From Kitasatospora cinereorecta (GTDB lineage: Bacteria; Actinomycetota; Actinomycetes; Streptomycetales; Streptomycetaceae): a DNA stretch of 64,000 bases. The notes beneath the pieces were generated by a model. The model was given only the letters and a program-made list of their open reading frames with translations, had not been told where the DNA came from and made no database searches. The stretch covers positions 186,001 through 250,000 of the forward strand of contig NZ_JAMZDX010000004.1 in NCBI RefSeq assembly GCF_024172095.1. The letters run 5' to 3'. The translations under genes and the position numbers were made by a program. This document shows positions 34,304-42,537 of this stretch, in pieces (within the stretch, counting starts at the first letter, position 1; every line of letters begins with the position of its first letter).

Positions 34304-36013
34304 GTGGACCAGGATCGGGTGATCGCCGGCCGGTACCGCTTGCTGGACCGCATCGGCAGTGGCGGCATGGGCACCGTGTGGCGGGCCCGCGACGAGCTGC
34401 TCGGCCGCGACGTGGCGCTGAAGGAGCTGCGGGTCCGCCCGGAGCTGTCCCCGGCCGAGACGGCGACGGTGCTGGAGCGCACCCGCCGTGAGGCGCGCAG
34501 CGCGGCCCGGATCAACCAGCGCAACGTGGTGGTGGTCCACGACGTGGTCGAGGACGGGGGGCTGCCGTGCGTGGTCATGGAGTACGTCCCGTCCCGGACG
34601 CTCGGCGACGCCCTCGCCGAGTGCGGTCCGCTCTCCGCGGCCGAGACCGCGCGGCTGGGGTGCGAGGTGCTCGCCGGGCTGCGGGCGGCGCACGCGGCGG
34701 GGGTGCTGCACCGCGACGTGAAGCCGAGCAATGTCCTGCTCGGGCTGGACGGGCGGGTGGTGCTGACCGACTTCGGCATCGCCAGCACGGCGGACGACTC
34801 CACGCTGACCAGGACCGGCGAGCTGGTCGGGTCGGTCGACTACCTGGCGCCGGAGCTGATCCGGGGCGGCCGACCGAGCCCGGCCTCCGACCTGTGGGCC
34901 CTGGGCGCCACCCTCTACCAGGCGGTGGAGGGGACGCCGCCGTTCCGGCGGCCGACCGCGATCGAGACCGCGATGGCCGTCGCCTCGGATCCGCTCGAGC
35001 GGCCACTGCGCGCCGGGCCGCTCGCGCCGCTGATCGAAGCGCTGCTGGCGAAGGAGCCGTTCGAGCGTCCGTCGGCGGAGGCCGCCGGGCTGCTGCTCCG
35101 CGATGCCGCCGGGGAGCGTACGGCGGTGCTCCCGGTCGCGGACCTGGCCACGACCGTCGCGAGCCGCCCGACTGCGTACACGTCCACCGGAGCGTTTCCT
35201 CAGGTCGGGACCCTGGCCGACGCCGGCGGCGACGGACCTCTCGCGGTGGCCGGCGGGACGGCGCTGCTGCCGAGGCCCACCCCTTCCCCCGACCCCGTAC
35301 CGGCTCCCGCCGCGGCGCCCGGGCGGCAGCGGACCGGCCGCCGGACTGCGGCCCGGCGGGCCGTCGTGGTGGCGGTGGTGCTGGCCGCCGCGATCGCCGG
35401 CCCGTCCGCCCTGGACCTCGGCCGCAAGCACGGCGGCGGTGAGGCGCAGACGCAGCAGCAGACGCCGACCGCGACCGGTTCCGCACCGGCCACGCCCCGC
35501 GAGGGCTACCGGTCGGTCCAGGAGAGCGGCCTCGGCGCCGCCTTCCTGGTCCCGGACGCGTGGATCCGCAAGCCGCTGGCCGACCCCGACCTGACCGGCG
35601 GCATCAACTACGTCGATGCCGCCGGCCAGGTCAGCCTGCGCCTGGGTCTCGTCGCTCCGGCCGACGCCCCGGCGCTGGAGCACTGGGAGGGCGACGAGGC
35701 CCGCTCGACGGCCGCGGGGAGGCTCCCCGGGTACCGCCGGTTGCGGATGGAGCGCACCACCTACCAGGGCCTGCCTGCGGCGGTGTGGGACTTCACGTTC
35801 ACGGGCAAGACCCGCGAGTACCGCGTGTCCTGCCTGGCGGTCGAGCGGGGCGGCACCCTGTTCTCCGTCTACCTGTCGGCGCCGAGTGCGGACTGGGCCC
35901 GCAACAGGGCGGTCCTGGACGCCGTCCTCGACAGCCTCCGACTGTCGCAGGACGGGCCCGGGCCCGGTGCGGGGCCGGTCAGCGGAAGCGGTAGCGGATC
36001 CGGCCTCGGGTGA
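34304..36013 (+). CDS. Membrane Ser/Thr protein kinase (Pkn type)
   Basis: 569 aa. N-terminal kinase with GSGGMG at 18-23, Lys40 in VALKEL, HRDVKPSN with catalytic D138, D156FG, and VGSVDYLAPE. A Pro/Ala linker leads to one membrane helix at about 353-371. The extracytoplasmic C-terminal domain (ESGLGAAFLVPDAWIRKPLA and LPGYRRLRMERTTYQGLPAA) lacks PASTA repeats, so it is another kind of sensor. GTG 34304 follows an AGAGAGGG site. The 3' end overlaps the convergent IF-1 gene. Confidence 0.9.
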   Translation: MDQDRVIAGRYRLLDRIGSGGMGTVWRARDELLGRDVALKELRVRPELSPAETATVLERTRREARSAARINQRNVVVVHDVVEDGGLPCVVMEYVPSRTLGDALAECGPLSAAETARLGCEVLAGLRAAHAAGVLHRDVKPSNVLLGLDGRVVLTDFGIASTADDSTLTRTGELVGSVDYLAPELIRGGRPSPASDLWALGATLYQAVEGTPPFRRPTAIETAMAVASDPLERPLRAGPLAPLIEALLAKEPFERPSAEAAGLLLRDAAGERTAVLPVADLATTVASRPTAYTSTGAFPQVGTLADAGGDGPLAVAGGTALLPRPTPSPDPVPAPAAAPGRQRTGRRTAARRAVVVAVVLAAAIAGPSALDLGRKHGGGEAQTQQQTPTATGSAPATPREGYRSVQESGLGAAFLVPDAWIRKPLADPDLTGGINYVDAAGQVSLRLGLVAPADAPALEHWEGDEARSTAAGRLPGYRRLRMERTTYQGLPAAVWDFTFTGKTREYRVSCLAVERGGTLFSVYLSAPSADWARNRAVLDAVLDSLRLSQDGPGPGAGPVSGSGSGSGLG

Positions 36014-36200
36014 GGTCGTACGGGCTGAGCTCCACCAGGACCCGGTCCTGCGGGAGGATCTTGATGTAGTTCTTGCGGATCTTCCCGCTGATGTGGGCGA
36101 GCACGGTGTGCCCGTTCTGGAGCTCCACCTTGAAGGTGGCGTTGCGCAGGCACTCGACGACGAGGCCCTCGACTTCGATGCCCCCTGCTGTTTTGGTCAT
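35979..36200 (-). CDS. infA: Translation initiation factor IF-1 paralogue
   Basis: 73 aa. TKTAGGIEVEGLVVECLRNA, TFKVELQNGHTVLAHISGKI, RKNYIKILPQDRVLVELSPY and DLTRGRIRYRFR are a complete IF-1 (S1-like OB fold that binds the 30S A site). It is isolated from ribosomal protein genes, so it is probably a second copy beside the one in the ribosomal operon. It overlaps the kinase gene tail to tail by 35 bp. Confidence 0.92.
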   Translation of the reverse strand: MTKTAGGIEVEGLVVECLRNATFKVELQNGHTVLAHISGKIRKNYIKILPQDRVLVELSPYDLTRGRIRYRFR

Positions 36201-36277
36201 GGTCTCTCACTTCTCCGTTGGGTGGCGGTGTCGCCGGGGTGGGGATGGGGAATCGGGGATGGCGGCGGGGCCGGGCG

Positions 36278-37075
36278 TCAGCCGCGGACGTACTCCACGC
36301 TGCCACCGGCGGGCCGGGCGCCGGCGCCCTCGAACAGGGCGGCGGCCGCCGCGTTGGAGCGGTCGACCTCGGCGTAGGCCGAGGTCTTCCCGCGGTGGTG
36401 CAGTGCGTCGAGCGTGTGGGCGAGCAGGGCCCGGGCGACACCGCGGCGCTGCCAGTCGGCCCGGACGGCGACCAGTCCGATCCGCGGCTGCCGGGGCAGC
36501 TGCGCGACCCGGAGCAGCCCCACGTACTGGTCGCCGTGGCGGGCGACCGCGTACATCGACGGGTCGATCACGGTGTCCCCCGCCGGGCGGGGCCGGACCT
36601 CGGCCGGCATGGTGCACCAGCCGACGGTGGCCTCGACCTCGTCCCGGACGATGCGGTCGAGGGCGCGCAGCGGCCCCTCCTCGGCCTCGCCGGACGGCAC
36701 GATCGTGATGCCGGACGGCGGCTGCACCGGGCCGGGCCCGGTGAGCTGCGGGTCGGTGCGCAGGAGGTAGTTCTGCTCTCTCCGGGCGACGGTGAAGCCG
36801 GCCTGTTCCCAGGCGGCGGCGGTGTCATGGTCGCTCTCGTCGACGACGGTGTACAGCGGGGTCGGCAGGTCTGCCAGCATCGCGTCGGCGATGGGGGCGA
36901 AGTGCGCGGCGTGCCACACGTCGACGCTGACGAACAGCCGTCCGTCGGGTCGGGGCGAGACGTCGCCGTGGCCGACCACCCGGTCGCCCTCGAGGGCGTG
37001 CCACTGGGTGTCGGAGAGCCGCGTGACGTGGACGGCGTGCTCGCCGGTGCCCGCGGCGGGATGCGAAGCGTTCAT
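36278..37075 (-). CDS. GNAT acetyltransferase, two-domain
   Basis: 265 aa. The C-terminal GNAT domain has QYVGLLRVAQLPRQPRIGLV and the acetyl-CoA loop VRADWQRRGVARALLAH, ending EVDRSNAAAAALFEGAGARP. The N-terminal half looks like a second, degenerate GNAT repeat (VGHGDVSPRPDGRLFVSVDV). Divergent from the azol(in)e peptide cluster; whether it has any role in it is unknown. Confidence 0.8.
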   Translation of the reverse strand: MNASHPAAGTGEHAVHVTRLSDTQWHALEGDRVVGHGDVSPRPDGRLFVSVDVWHAAHFAPIADAMLADLPTPLYTVVDESDHDTAAAWEQAGFTVARREQNYLLRTDPQLTGPGPVQPPSGITIVPSGEAEEGPLRALDRIVRDEVEATVGWCTMPAEVRPRPAGDTVIDPSMYAVARHGDQYVGLLRVAQLPRQPRIGLVAVRADWQRRGVARALLAHTLDALHHRGKTSAYAEVDRSNAAAAALFEGAGARPAGGSVEYVRG

Positions 37076-37426
37076 AGGTGTTGCCTCTCGGGAGTGCGTT
37101 CTCGAGGCGCTCCCGGCGACACCTTGGTCAGCCGCCTGCCGTGACGACAGAGGGGAGCACCCACACGGATACGGCCTTCATCGGGTGTCACCTCCTTGCG
37201 TTCTCTCACGGCTGCCCCGACGCTATCAGCCCCGTCGGCCCGGGCCCAACCGCTTTTTCCGGGAGCCGTCGACCGTGACATCTGATGGTCGGTCAAATGA
37301 ACTGTACTGAACGGTAATTGAAGCCTGACGAGGCCGTTCCCCGGCGCTGTGCGGACTGCTACGCTCCGAGGCGGCTACCCAGCCGGATCCTTCTCCTTCG
37401 TGCCCTCGATGGGAGGTGAGGGAAAC
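37076..37426. other. Intergenic region carrying the promoter of the azol(in)e peptide operon
   Basis: 351 bp without a supportable gene. It includes an AT-richer stretch (about 37278-37325) and a possible promoter TTCCCC-N17-TACGCT (-10 near 37362) about 60 nt before the precursor start. GGGAGGTGAGGG (from about 37411) is the strong ribosome-binding site of the precursor. No clear operator palindrome was seen. Confidence 0.5.
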
Positions 37427-37552
37427 ATGTTGAGCTTCTCCAGCCAGGTCGGCAGCACGGCGACCGGTGGTGCATTCGTCCAGGTCGCTCCGGGCGCCAG
37501 CACCACCTGCGGCGGCGGGAACTGCTGCTGCAGCTCGTGCTGCAGCTGGTAG
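37427..37552 (+). CDS. Streptolysin-S-like linear azol(in)e precursor peptide
   Basis: 41 aa. The leader MLSFSSQVGSTATGGAFVQV runs on to APG; it parallels SagA of streptolysin S, which begins MLKFTSNIL and ends its leader in QVAPGG. F4-x3-V8 matches the FxxxB motif bound by SagC. The core is STTCGGGNCCCSSCCSW (25-41) with six Cys, four Ser and two Thr that can become azol(in)es. Cleavage is expected around V-A-P-G/A. A strong GGGAGGTGAGG site fixes ATG 37427. Modification genes follow in order. The terminal Trp is unlike SagA. Confidence 0.85.
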   Translation: MLSFSSQVGSTATGGAFVQVAPGASTTCGGGNCCCSSCCSW

Positions 37553-37561
37553 TCCCCCGAG

Positions 37562-37591
37562 GTCGGGCGGGGTCGTGCGATCCCGCCCGAC
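37562..37591 (+). terminator. Hairpin between precursor and modification genes
   Basis: Perfect 10-bp stem (37562-37571 with 37582-37591), 10-nt loop, immediately after the precursor stop. Its position matches the partial terminator after sagA in streptolysin S operons, which gives many precursor messages for few enzyme messages. Confidence 0.7.
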
Positions 37592-37666
37592 GCACCGGTT
37601 CCCAGGTACGACTGCTAGGCACTGCAAGGCCCCGTCGCGCACACCCTCGTCGAGCGAAAGGCCGAG

Positions 37667-38617
37667 ATGTCACTGAAGGACTCGCAGGAAGCCGTCTCCG
37701 AATATCTGGGCCGCAACAGCCACGTCACCACGGTGGCGGCCTTCGGGCAGCAGCACACGTCCGTGTCGATGTACAGCGCGACGACGGTGGTGCGGGCCCC
37801 GGAGTCGGTGGTGCGTGGCCGGTGGAGCCAGGCCGTGCACGGCTTCGTCGGTGAGGAGCTGCTGCTCAACCACCGCCGCAGCGGACGGGACCTGGGGATG
37901 CAGTTGGGGGTGTCGCGGTTCTACGGCCATGACGCCGTGCTCTCCAGTGCGCACAGCGACCTCCAGGAGCGCCTTGACGGGGCGATCGCGCTGCCCTCGC
38001 ACCGGCGGCTGCGCAGCGGCCTGACGGACACGGTCGCGAGCCGCCGCAGTGGCCGGGGCTTCTCGGGGAAGCCGGCGTCGCTGGAGGAGCTGGCGACGGT
38101 GCTGTGGCACGCGCAGGGGGTGTCGGGCAGCCTGCCGGTGCCGACCGCGCAGGACGGCGACGCGGCGGTGGCGCTGCGCAACGCGCCGTCGGGCGGCGGC
38201 CTGTACCCGGTGCGGCTGGCGGTGCTGGCGCAGCACGTGAAGGGTCTGGCCCCGGGCGCGTACGAGTACCAGCCGCACAGCCACACGCTCTTCCCGTACC
38301 GGCCGACCACGCAGCCGCTGGAGTTGAGCCGCCAGCTGTGGACGGCGGACGTGGAGCTCGACAAGGTGGCGTTCGCCCTGGTGTACGTCTACGACCTCTA
38401 CGTCAACTCGCAGAAGTACGGGGACAGCGGGCTGGTGTTCGCGCTGATCGAGGTCGGCGGGATCTCGCAGAACGTGCACCTGGCCCGGACGGCGCTGGGC
38501 ATGATCGGCTGCGACCAGGGCGGGTACGACAAGCAGACGCTGGAGCGGACGCTCGGCTGCGACGGCACGTCGCGCCACGTGGTCCATCTGACGCTCCTCG
38601 GACACGGAGAGGCCTGA
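37667..38617 (+). CDS. SagB-type azoline dehydrogenase
   Basis: 316 aa, nitroreductase/SagB-ThcOx family. ASRRSGRGFSGKPASLEEL (RRSGR at 126-130) binds FMN, APSGGGLYPVRLAVL (173 onwards) is the conserved active-site block, and VYDLYVNSQKYGDSGLVFAL with GGISQNVHLARTALGMIGCD completes the fold. It oxidises azolines, made by the cyclodehydratase, to aromatic azoles with FMN. First enzyme gene after the precursor hairpin; the next gene begins 4 bp after its stop. Confidence 0.92.
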   Translation: MSLKDSQEAVSEYLGRNSHVTTVAAFGQQHTSVSMYSATTVVRAPESVVRGRWSQAVHGFVGEELLLNHRRSGRDLGMQLGVSRFYGHDAVLSSAHSDLQERLDGAIALPSHRRLRSGLTDTVASRRSGRGFSGKPASLEELATVLWHAQGVSGSLPVPTAQDGDAAVALRNAPSGGGLYPVRLAVLAQHVKGLAPGAYEYQPHSHTLFPYRPTTQPLELSRQLWTADVELDKVAFALVYVYDLYVNSQKYGDSGLVFALIEVGGISQNVHLARTALGMIGCDQGGYDKQTLERTLGCDGTSRHVVHLTLLGHGEA

Positions 38618-38620
38618 GCC

Positions 38621-39709
38621 ATGACCCTTGCACCCTCCGATGCGGGCGTCGTCCTGGCGACCTCGGTCCGGCTGCTGGCGGTGGAGCCGGGGGTGGTCCG
38701 GCTGCGCTGGGGCATCTGGAACTTCTCCGAGGTCAATGTCGACCTGCGGGCCGAGTCGCCCGCGGTCCGGGCGGCGATGACCGCCCTGTTCGAGACGCTG
38801 GCGGCGGGCAAGCCGGCCGACGGGACGTTCGCGGACGCCGCCGATCTGACGCCGGTCGAGCGGGCCAATCTGCAGCTGGCGGTCAACGAGCTGCGGCAGG
38901 CCGGGTTCCTGGCCTTCGACCGCGCCGCCGAGCGCGGCGGGGACATGGCCCGGGCGCTGCTCGGCAATCTGGACCTGTACGGCGCGGGCAGCTCGGCCGA
39001 GGCGACGGTCGCGTTCGCGGCCGACTCCCCCAGCGCCGCCGCATACGTGGCCGCCCAGGCGGAGAGCCTGGGCCTGCCGCTGGAGCTGCTGCCGGCGGAC
39101 TTCCTGGACGGGCTGCGCGGCGCCGACCTGACCTCCGGGATGGGGGGTCTGGCGGCAGCGGACGCGCTGAAGCGCCTCGGCGCGGCGGTGGAACACTGCG
39201 ACTCGCTGGTGGTGCACCTGGGGCAGGCCTCGATCCTGGCGCTGCGCAACCTCAACCGGCTGGCCTGCCACCTGGAGAAGCCGGTGGTGGTGGGCCTGGT
39301 GGACGGGCCGTTCGCCACCGTCGTGGGCGCGGACAGTCCCCGGACGGGCTGCCTGGAGTGCTTCGAGCAGCGTTCGCTGGCCCGGTTGGAGGACCACATC
39401 GGCTACCACGCCTTCGTGGGGGCCACCGCTTCGGCCGGCCCCGGCCGGGCGAACGGCGTGGAGTCGCTGATCTGCGCCCACCTGGTGAACGAGGCGGTGC
39501 TGCTGCGCTCGCTCGGCACCTCCCGCTTCCTCGGCCGGGCCCTGTCGATCTACCTGCCGACGTACGAGATCCAGGCGCAGGACGTGCTGCGGATCGGGAC
39601 GTGTCCGGCCTGCGGCCACGTCGCCCGGGACATCGTCCGGGAGATCAACTTCAGCAGCCGGGTGGTCGTCGACCGGCACGTGCGCGAGGCGCTGGGAGGG
39701 GGCCGGTGA
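38621..39709 (+). CDS. SagC-like E1 partner of the cyclodehydratase (leader-binding)
   Basis: 362 aa. The N-terminal 90 residues (ERANLQLAVNELRQAGFLAF) form a winged-helix RiPP recognition element. The C-terminal part is E1-like without a clear ATP site, and has a structural zinc tetrad C244-L-E-C247 and C328-P-A-C331. It binds the precursor leader and delivers it to the YcaO protein. Stop and next start overlap (GTGA). Family: ocin/TOMM leader-binding proteins. Confidence 0.9.
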   Translation: MTLAPSDAGVVLATSVRLLAVEPGVVRLRWGIWNFSEVNVDLRAESPAVRAAMTALFETLAAGKPADGTFADAADLTPVERANLQLAVNELRQAGFLAFDRAAERGGDMARALLGNLDLYGAGSSAEATVAFAADSPSAAAYVAAQAESLGLPLELLPADFLDGLRGADLTSGMGGLAAADALKRLGAAVEHCDSLVVHLGQASILALRNLNRLACHLEKPVVVGLVDGPFATVVGADSPRTGCLECFEQRSLARLEDHIGYHAFVGATASAGPGRANGVESLICAHLVNEAVLLRSLGTSRFLGRALSIYLPTYEIQAQDVLRIGTCPACGHVARDIVREINFSSRVVVDRHVREALGGGR

Positions 39710-41070
39710 GCACCATCCCGATCGGCGGCCACCCGGGGATGGCCGACGCGCTCGCCCGGTACGGGCGGATCGGCGGCAACCAGGGCGGGATCCTGCCCGG
39801 CATGCTGGTGTCGGTCGCCGCGGTGGAGGGCGAGCCGTACCTGCGCTCGGCCACGGCGGCGATGCCGCAGTACCACCGCCTCGCGCTGGACGACCCGCAC
39901 ATGCAGATGCAGTACCACCTGGCGGGCTACGGCTCGACCAACGAGGAGGCGGTGACCCGGCTCACCGGCGAGTCGGTGGAGCGCTACGCGGCGATCATGG
40001 CGATGCCGCTGTTCGCGGACCGGATCGAGTACGCCTCCCACCGTTCGCTGTCCTCCCGGCACCGCTGCCTGCCGCTGGAGCTGCTGGGCATCTTCGACGC
40101 CGAACAGCAGCGGCAGATCGGCCGGATGATGCACCGGTACTCGCCGGAGCTGCCGACCGAGGACGACGTGATCGCATGGATCGCCTGCCCGTCGCTCACC
40201 CGTCCCGGGGAGGAGGTGTACCTGCCGGCGCAGCTGGTCTTCCTCGGCTTCCGCAGCAACCCGACCGCGGCCGACAAGATGTTCACCCCGTCCTTCTCGA
40301 CCGGGACGGCGGCCCACGTGTCGCTCGACAGGGCGCTGCTCGGCGCGCTCGTCGAGGCCGTGCAGATCGACGCCTTCGTCCTCAACTGGTACACCGGCGC
40401 CAAGGCGCCGCTGATCGACCTGGACGGGGACGGCCGCGAGCTGCTCGCGGCGGCCGGGCTGGCCCCGGACGGGCCGTACGAGGTGCGGGCCAGCCTGCTG
40501 ACCCGGCCGGAGCTGCCGCTGCCGAACATCGGGGTGACCCTGGTGCGCCGGGACGGGAAGCTGCCGTACATCGCCTTCGGGCTGCAGGCCGATCCGGATC
40601 CGCGGCGGGCGCTGCTGCGCGGCGCGGCCGAGGCGACCGCGATCCTCGGGATCGGCATGTTCAGCACGGTCTTCGACCTGCCCAACGTGCACTTCGCGCA
40701 AGCCGGTTCGGCCTACACCGACCTGGACACCAATGTGCTGTGGTTCGCCGCGCCCGGGGAGGCGGAGCGCAAGCTCGCCGCGGTGGAGAGCCGGATCGAC
40801 GGGCGGGTCGGCTTCGCCGGGCTGCCGGGCTACGCCGACGACGACACCGCGGCGATCCGCCGGCTGCTGGCCGACCTCGCGGGCGTCAGCGAGTACGCGG
40901 GCTACCTGGACTTCACGCCGCCGGAGCTGGCCGACACCCCGTGGCGGGTGGTCCGGGCGGTCGTCCCGGAGCTGCTGAGCATGTGCCTGCCCGGGTTCCC
41001 GCCGAAGGGCCATCCCCGGATGCTCGGTCATGGGGGTGTGACCCATGTGGTCCCACACCCGCTCCCTTGA
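39706..41070 (+). CDS. YcaO cyclodehydratase (SagD-like)
   Basis: 454 aa. Starts GTG 39706 inside the previous stop. YcaO features: AGYGSTNEEAVTRLTGESVE-R with the ATP-binding Glu/Arg set, SFSTGTAAHVSLDRALLGAL and the following VEAVQIDAF block. The C-terminus ends VVPHPLP, the proline-rich tail that YcaO cyclodehydratases place in the active site. It uses ATP to turn Cys, Ser or Thr into thiazolines or (methyl)oxazolines together with the SagC-like partner. Confidence 0.93.
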   Translation: MSTIPIGGHPGMADALARYGRIGGNQGGILPGMLVSVAAVEGEPYLRSATAAMPQYHRLALDDPHMQMQYHLAGYGSTNEEAVTRLTGESVERYAAIMAMPLFADRIEYASHRSLSSRHRCLPLELLGIFDAEQQRQIGRMMHRYSPELPTEDDVIAWIACPSLTRPGEEVYLPAQLVFLGFRSNPTAADKMFTPSFSTGTAAHVSLDRALLGALVEAVQIDAFVLNWYTGAKAPLIDLDGDGRELLAAAGLAPDGPYEVRASLLTRPELPLPNIGVTLVRRDGKLPYIAFGLQADPDPRRALLRGAAEATAILGIGMFSTVFDLPNVHFAQAGSAYTDLDTNVLWFAAPGEAERKLAAVESRIDGRVGFAGLPGYADDDTAAIRRLLADLAGVSEYAGYLDFTPPELADTPWRVVRAVVPELLSMCLPGFPPKGHPRMLGHGGVTHVVPHPLP

Positions 41071-41779
41071 GCTGCTGGTCCTGGTCGCCACCGTCGCGCC
41101 CGCCGAACTGGTCCGCGTCGCCACCGCGTTCGGGCCGGCGGCGCGGCCGGGCGCGGACCGCGGACGGGCCGCCCGGCTGGGGCTGATCGGCGCCCCCGCC
41201 GCGTACCTCGCGGTGACCGCGCTGGCAGTCGCCGTCGCGGCGGACGGCGGGTTCGCCCCGGCGGCGCTGACCGGCTGGCGGGCCGGCGCGCCCTGGCTGG
41301 TGGCCGCCGCCGTGGTCGGCGCGGCGCTGGTCGGCGCGGAGTTCGCGGTCGGCGCGGTGCCCCGCCTGCTGGACGGCACGGGACGGCTGCGCCTCGCGGT
41401 GCACCGCGGCGGCGGTCCGGCCGGCGGCGGGTACGCGGCCGCCATCCTGGTGACCGCGGTCGCCGAGGAGCTGCTGTACCGGGGCCTGTGGATCGGCGTG
41501 CTGCACGAGCGGCTGCGACTGCCGGTGGGCGTCGCGGTCGCGGCCGCCGCGGTGGCGTACGCGGTGGGCCACCTGTTCTTCGGCGGTCTCGCGGTGGTGC
41601 AGAAGACGCTGTCGGGGGTGGTCTTCGGGCTGCTCCTGGTGGTGTCGGGCAGCCTGGCGGTGCCGCTGGTGGCGCACCTGGCGCAGAACGCGGCGGTCTT
41701 CGCGCTGGCGGTCCGTCAGGGCCGCGGCGAGCGGGCGGCCGGTGGAGGAGTGAGCGGCGGACGGGAGGCGGCCGGATGA
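41045..41779 (+). CDS. CPBP intramembrane metalloprotease (SagE-like)
   Basis: 244 aa with six or seven helices. It overlaps the YcaO gene by 26 bp. The CPBP/Abi motifs are complete: E141-E-L-L-Y-R in VTAVAEELLYRGLWIGVL, FxxxH-type AYAVGHLFFGG (H176) and HLAQN at 211. In streptolysin-type operons SagE of this family removes the leader and/or gives immunity. This one keeps all catalytic residues and is the better leader-peptidase candidate. Confidence 0.85.
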   Translation: MWSHTRSLELLVLVATVAPAELVRVATAFGPAARPGADRGRAARLGLIGAPAAYLAVTALAVAVAADGGFAPAALTGWRAGAPWLVAAAVVGAALVGAEFAVGAVPRLLDGTGRLRLAVHRGGGPAGGGYAAAILVTAVAEELLYRGLWIGVLHERLRLPVGVAVAAAAVAYAVGHLFFGGLAVVQKTLSGVVFGLLLVVSGSLAVPLVAHLAQNAAVFALAVRQGRGERAAGGGVSGGREAAG

Positions 41780-42537
41780 GCGTGCCCGCCTTCGCCGCGC
41801 TCGCCACCGCCGTGGTCGCCGGGTGGCTCGCGCTGTACCGGCTGCCGTTCAACGACCCGGCGCGCCGGCGGCGCACCGCGCTGTGGCTGGCGGGCCGGAC
41901 CGGCCTGCGCCCGGAGCCGGCCTTCGCGGTGTTCGGCACGGTGGTCTACCTGGTCCTGGGCACGCTGGCGCTGGCCGCCCTGCTCGCGGCCACGCCCCTC
42001 ACCCTGAGCGGGCTGTTCGGCGTTCCGGCACCCGGGATGCTGCTCGCCCTGCTGCTGGCGGTCTTCGGCACCTCCAGCGCCAACATCCTCTGCGTGTCGC
42101 TGCTCTACCGGGCCGACCCGCGGGTGGACGTCCCCGGCGAGATCGCGCGCATCCAGTGGATCGCCTCGATTCTCGCGCTGCCCCGGCACTACCGGTGGAT
42201 CGTCCCGGCCGTCGCGGCCCTGTTCGAGGAGGTGCTGTTCCGCGGCGCCGTCCTGCTGGGGCTCGGGGCGCTGGGCAGCGGCCTCTTCCTCGCCCTCGCC
42301 ATCAGCACCTGCCTGTTCGCGGCCGGCCAGGTCGCCCTGGTCTCCACCCGGGTCCAGGCGTACGTGCTCGGCACCTCCAGCCTCACCCTCGGCGTGGTCG
42401 GCGGCCTGCTGACCGCGGCCACCGGCAGCGTGCTGCCCGCCCTGGTGCTGCACATGTCCTTCGCCGGCTTCTACACCAACCTCAGCGCCTCCGCGTCCCC
42501 CGGAGCGCGCCCGGCCACCGGGAGGCTCAGCCTGTGA
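41776..42537 (+). CDS. Second CPBP-family membrane protein
   Basis: 253 aa, start overlapping the previous stop (ATGA). It has the E151-E-V-L-F-R motif in LFEEVLFRGAVLLGLGALG and LHMSFAGF near the end, but the FxxxH position reads CLFAAGQVAL, with Gln185 in place of the catalytic histidine. It may be an impaired protease acting as immunity protein or substrate-specificity partner for the first one (inference). Confidence 0.78.
   Translation: MSVPAFAALATAVVAGWLALYRLPFNDPARRRRTALWLAGRTGLRPEPAFAVFGTVVYLVLGTLALAALLAATPLTLSGLFGVPAPGMLLALLLAVFGTSSANILCVSLLYRADPRVDVPGEIARIQWIASILALPRHYRWIVPAVAALFEEVLFRGAVLLGLGALGSGLFLALAISTCLFAAGQVALVSTRVQAYVLGTSSLTLGVVGGLLTAATGSVLPALVLHMSFAGFYTNLSASASPGARPATGRLSL

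Noticed and set aside
30751..34803. 1350-aa reverse-strand reading frame
   Set aside because: Crosses several convincing genes on the plus strand and the serine-hydrolase homologue in another frame; composition is Arg/Pro/Ser-biased and no domain is visible.
36278..37075. GNAT gene as part of the azol(in)e peptide cluster
   Set aside because: It is divergent, separated by 351 bp, and acetylation is not expected in streptolysin-type pathways; no evidence links them.
37349..37426. Longer 67-aa precursor starting upstream of the LAP peptide
   Set aside because: The strong GGGAGGTGAGG ribosome-binding site lies just before ATG 37427, and MLSFSS parallels the SagA N-terminus MLKFTS.
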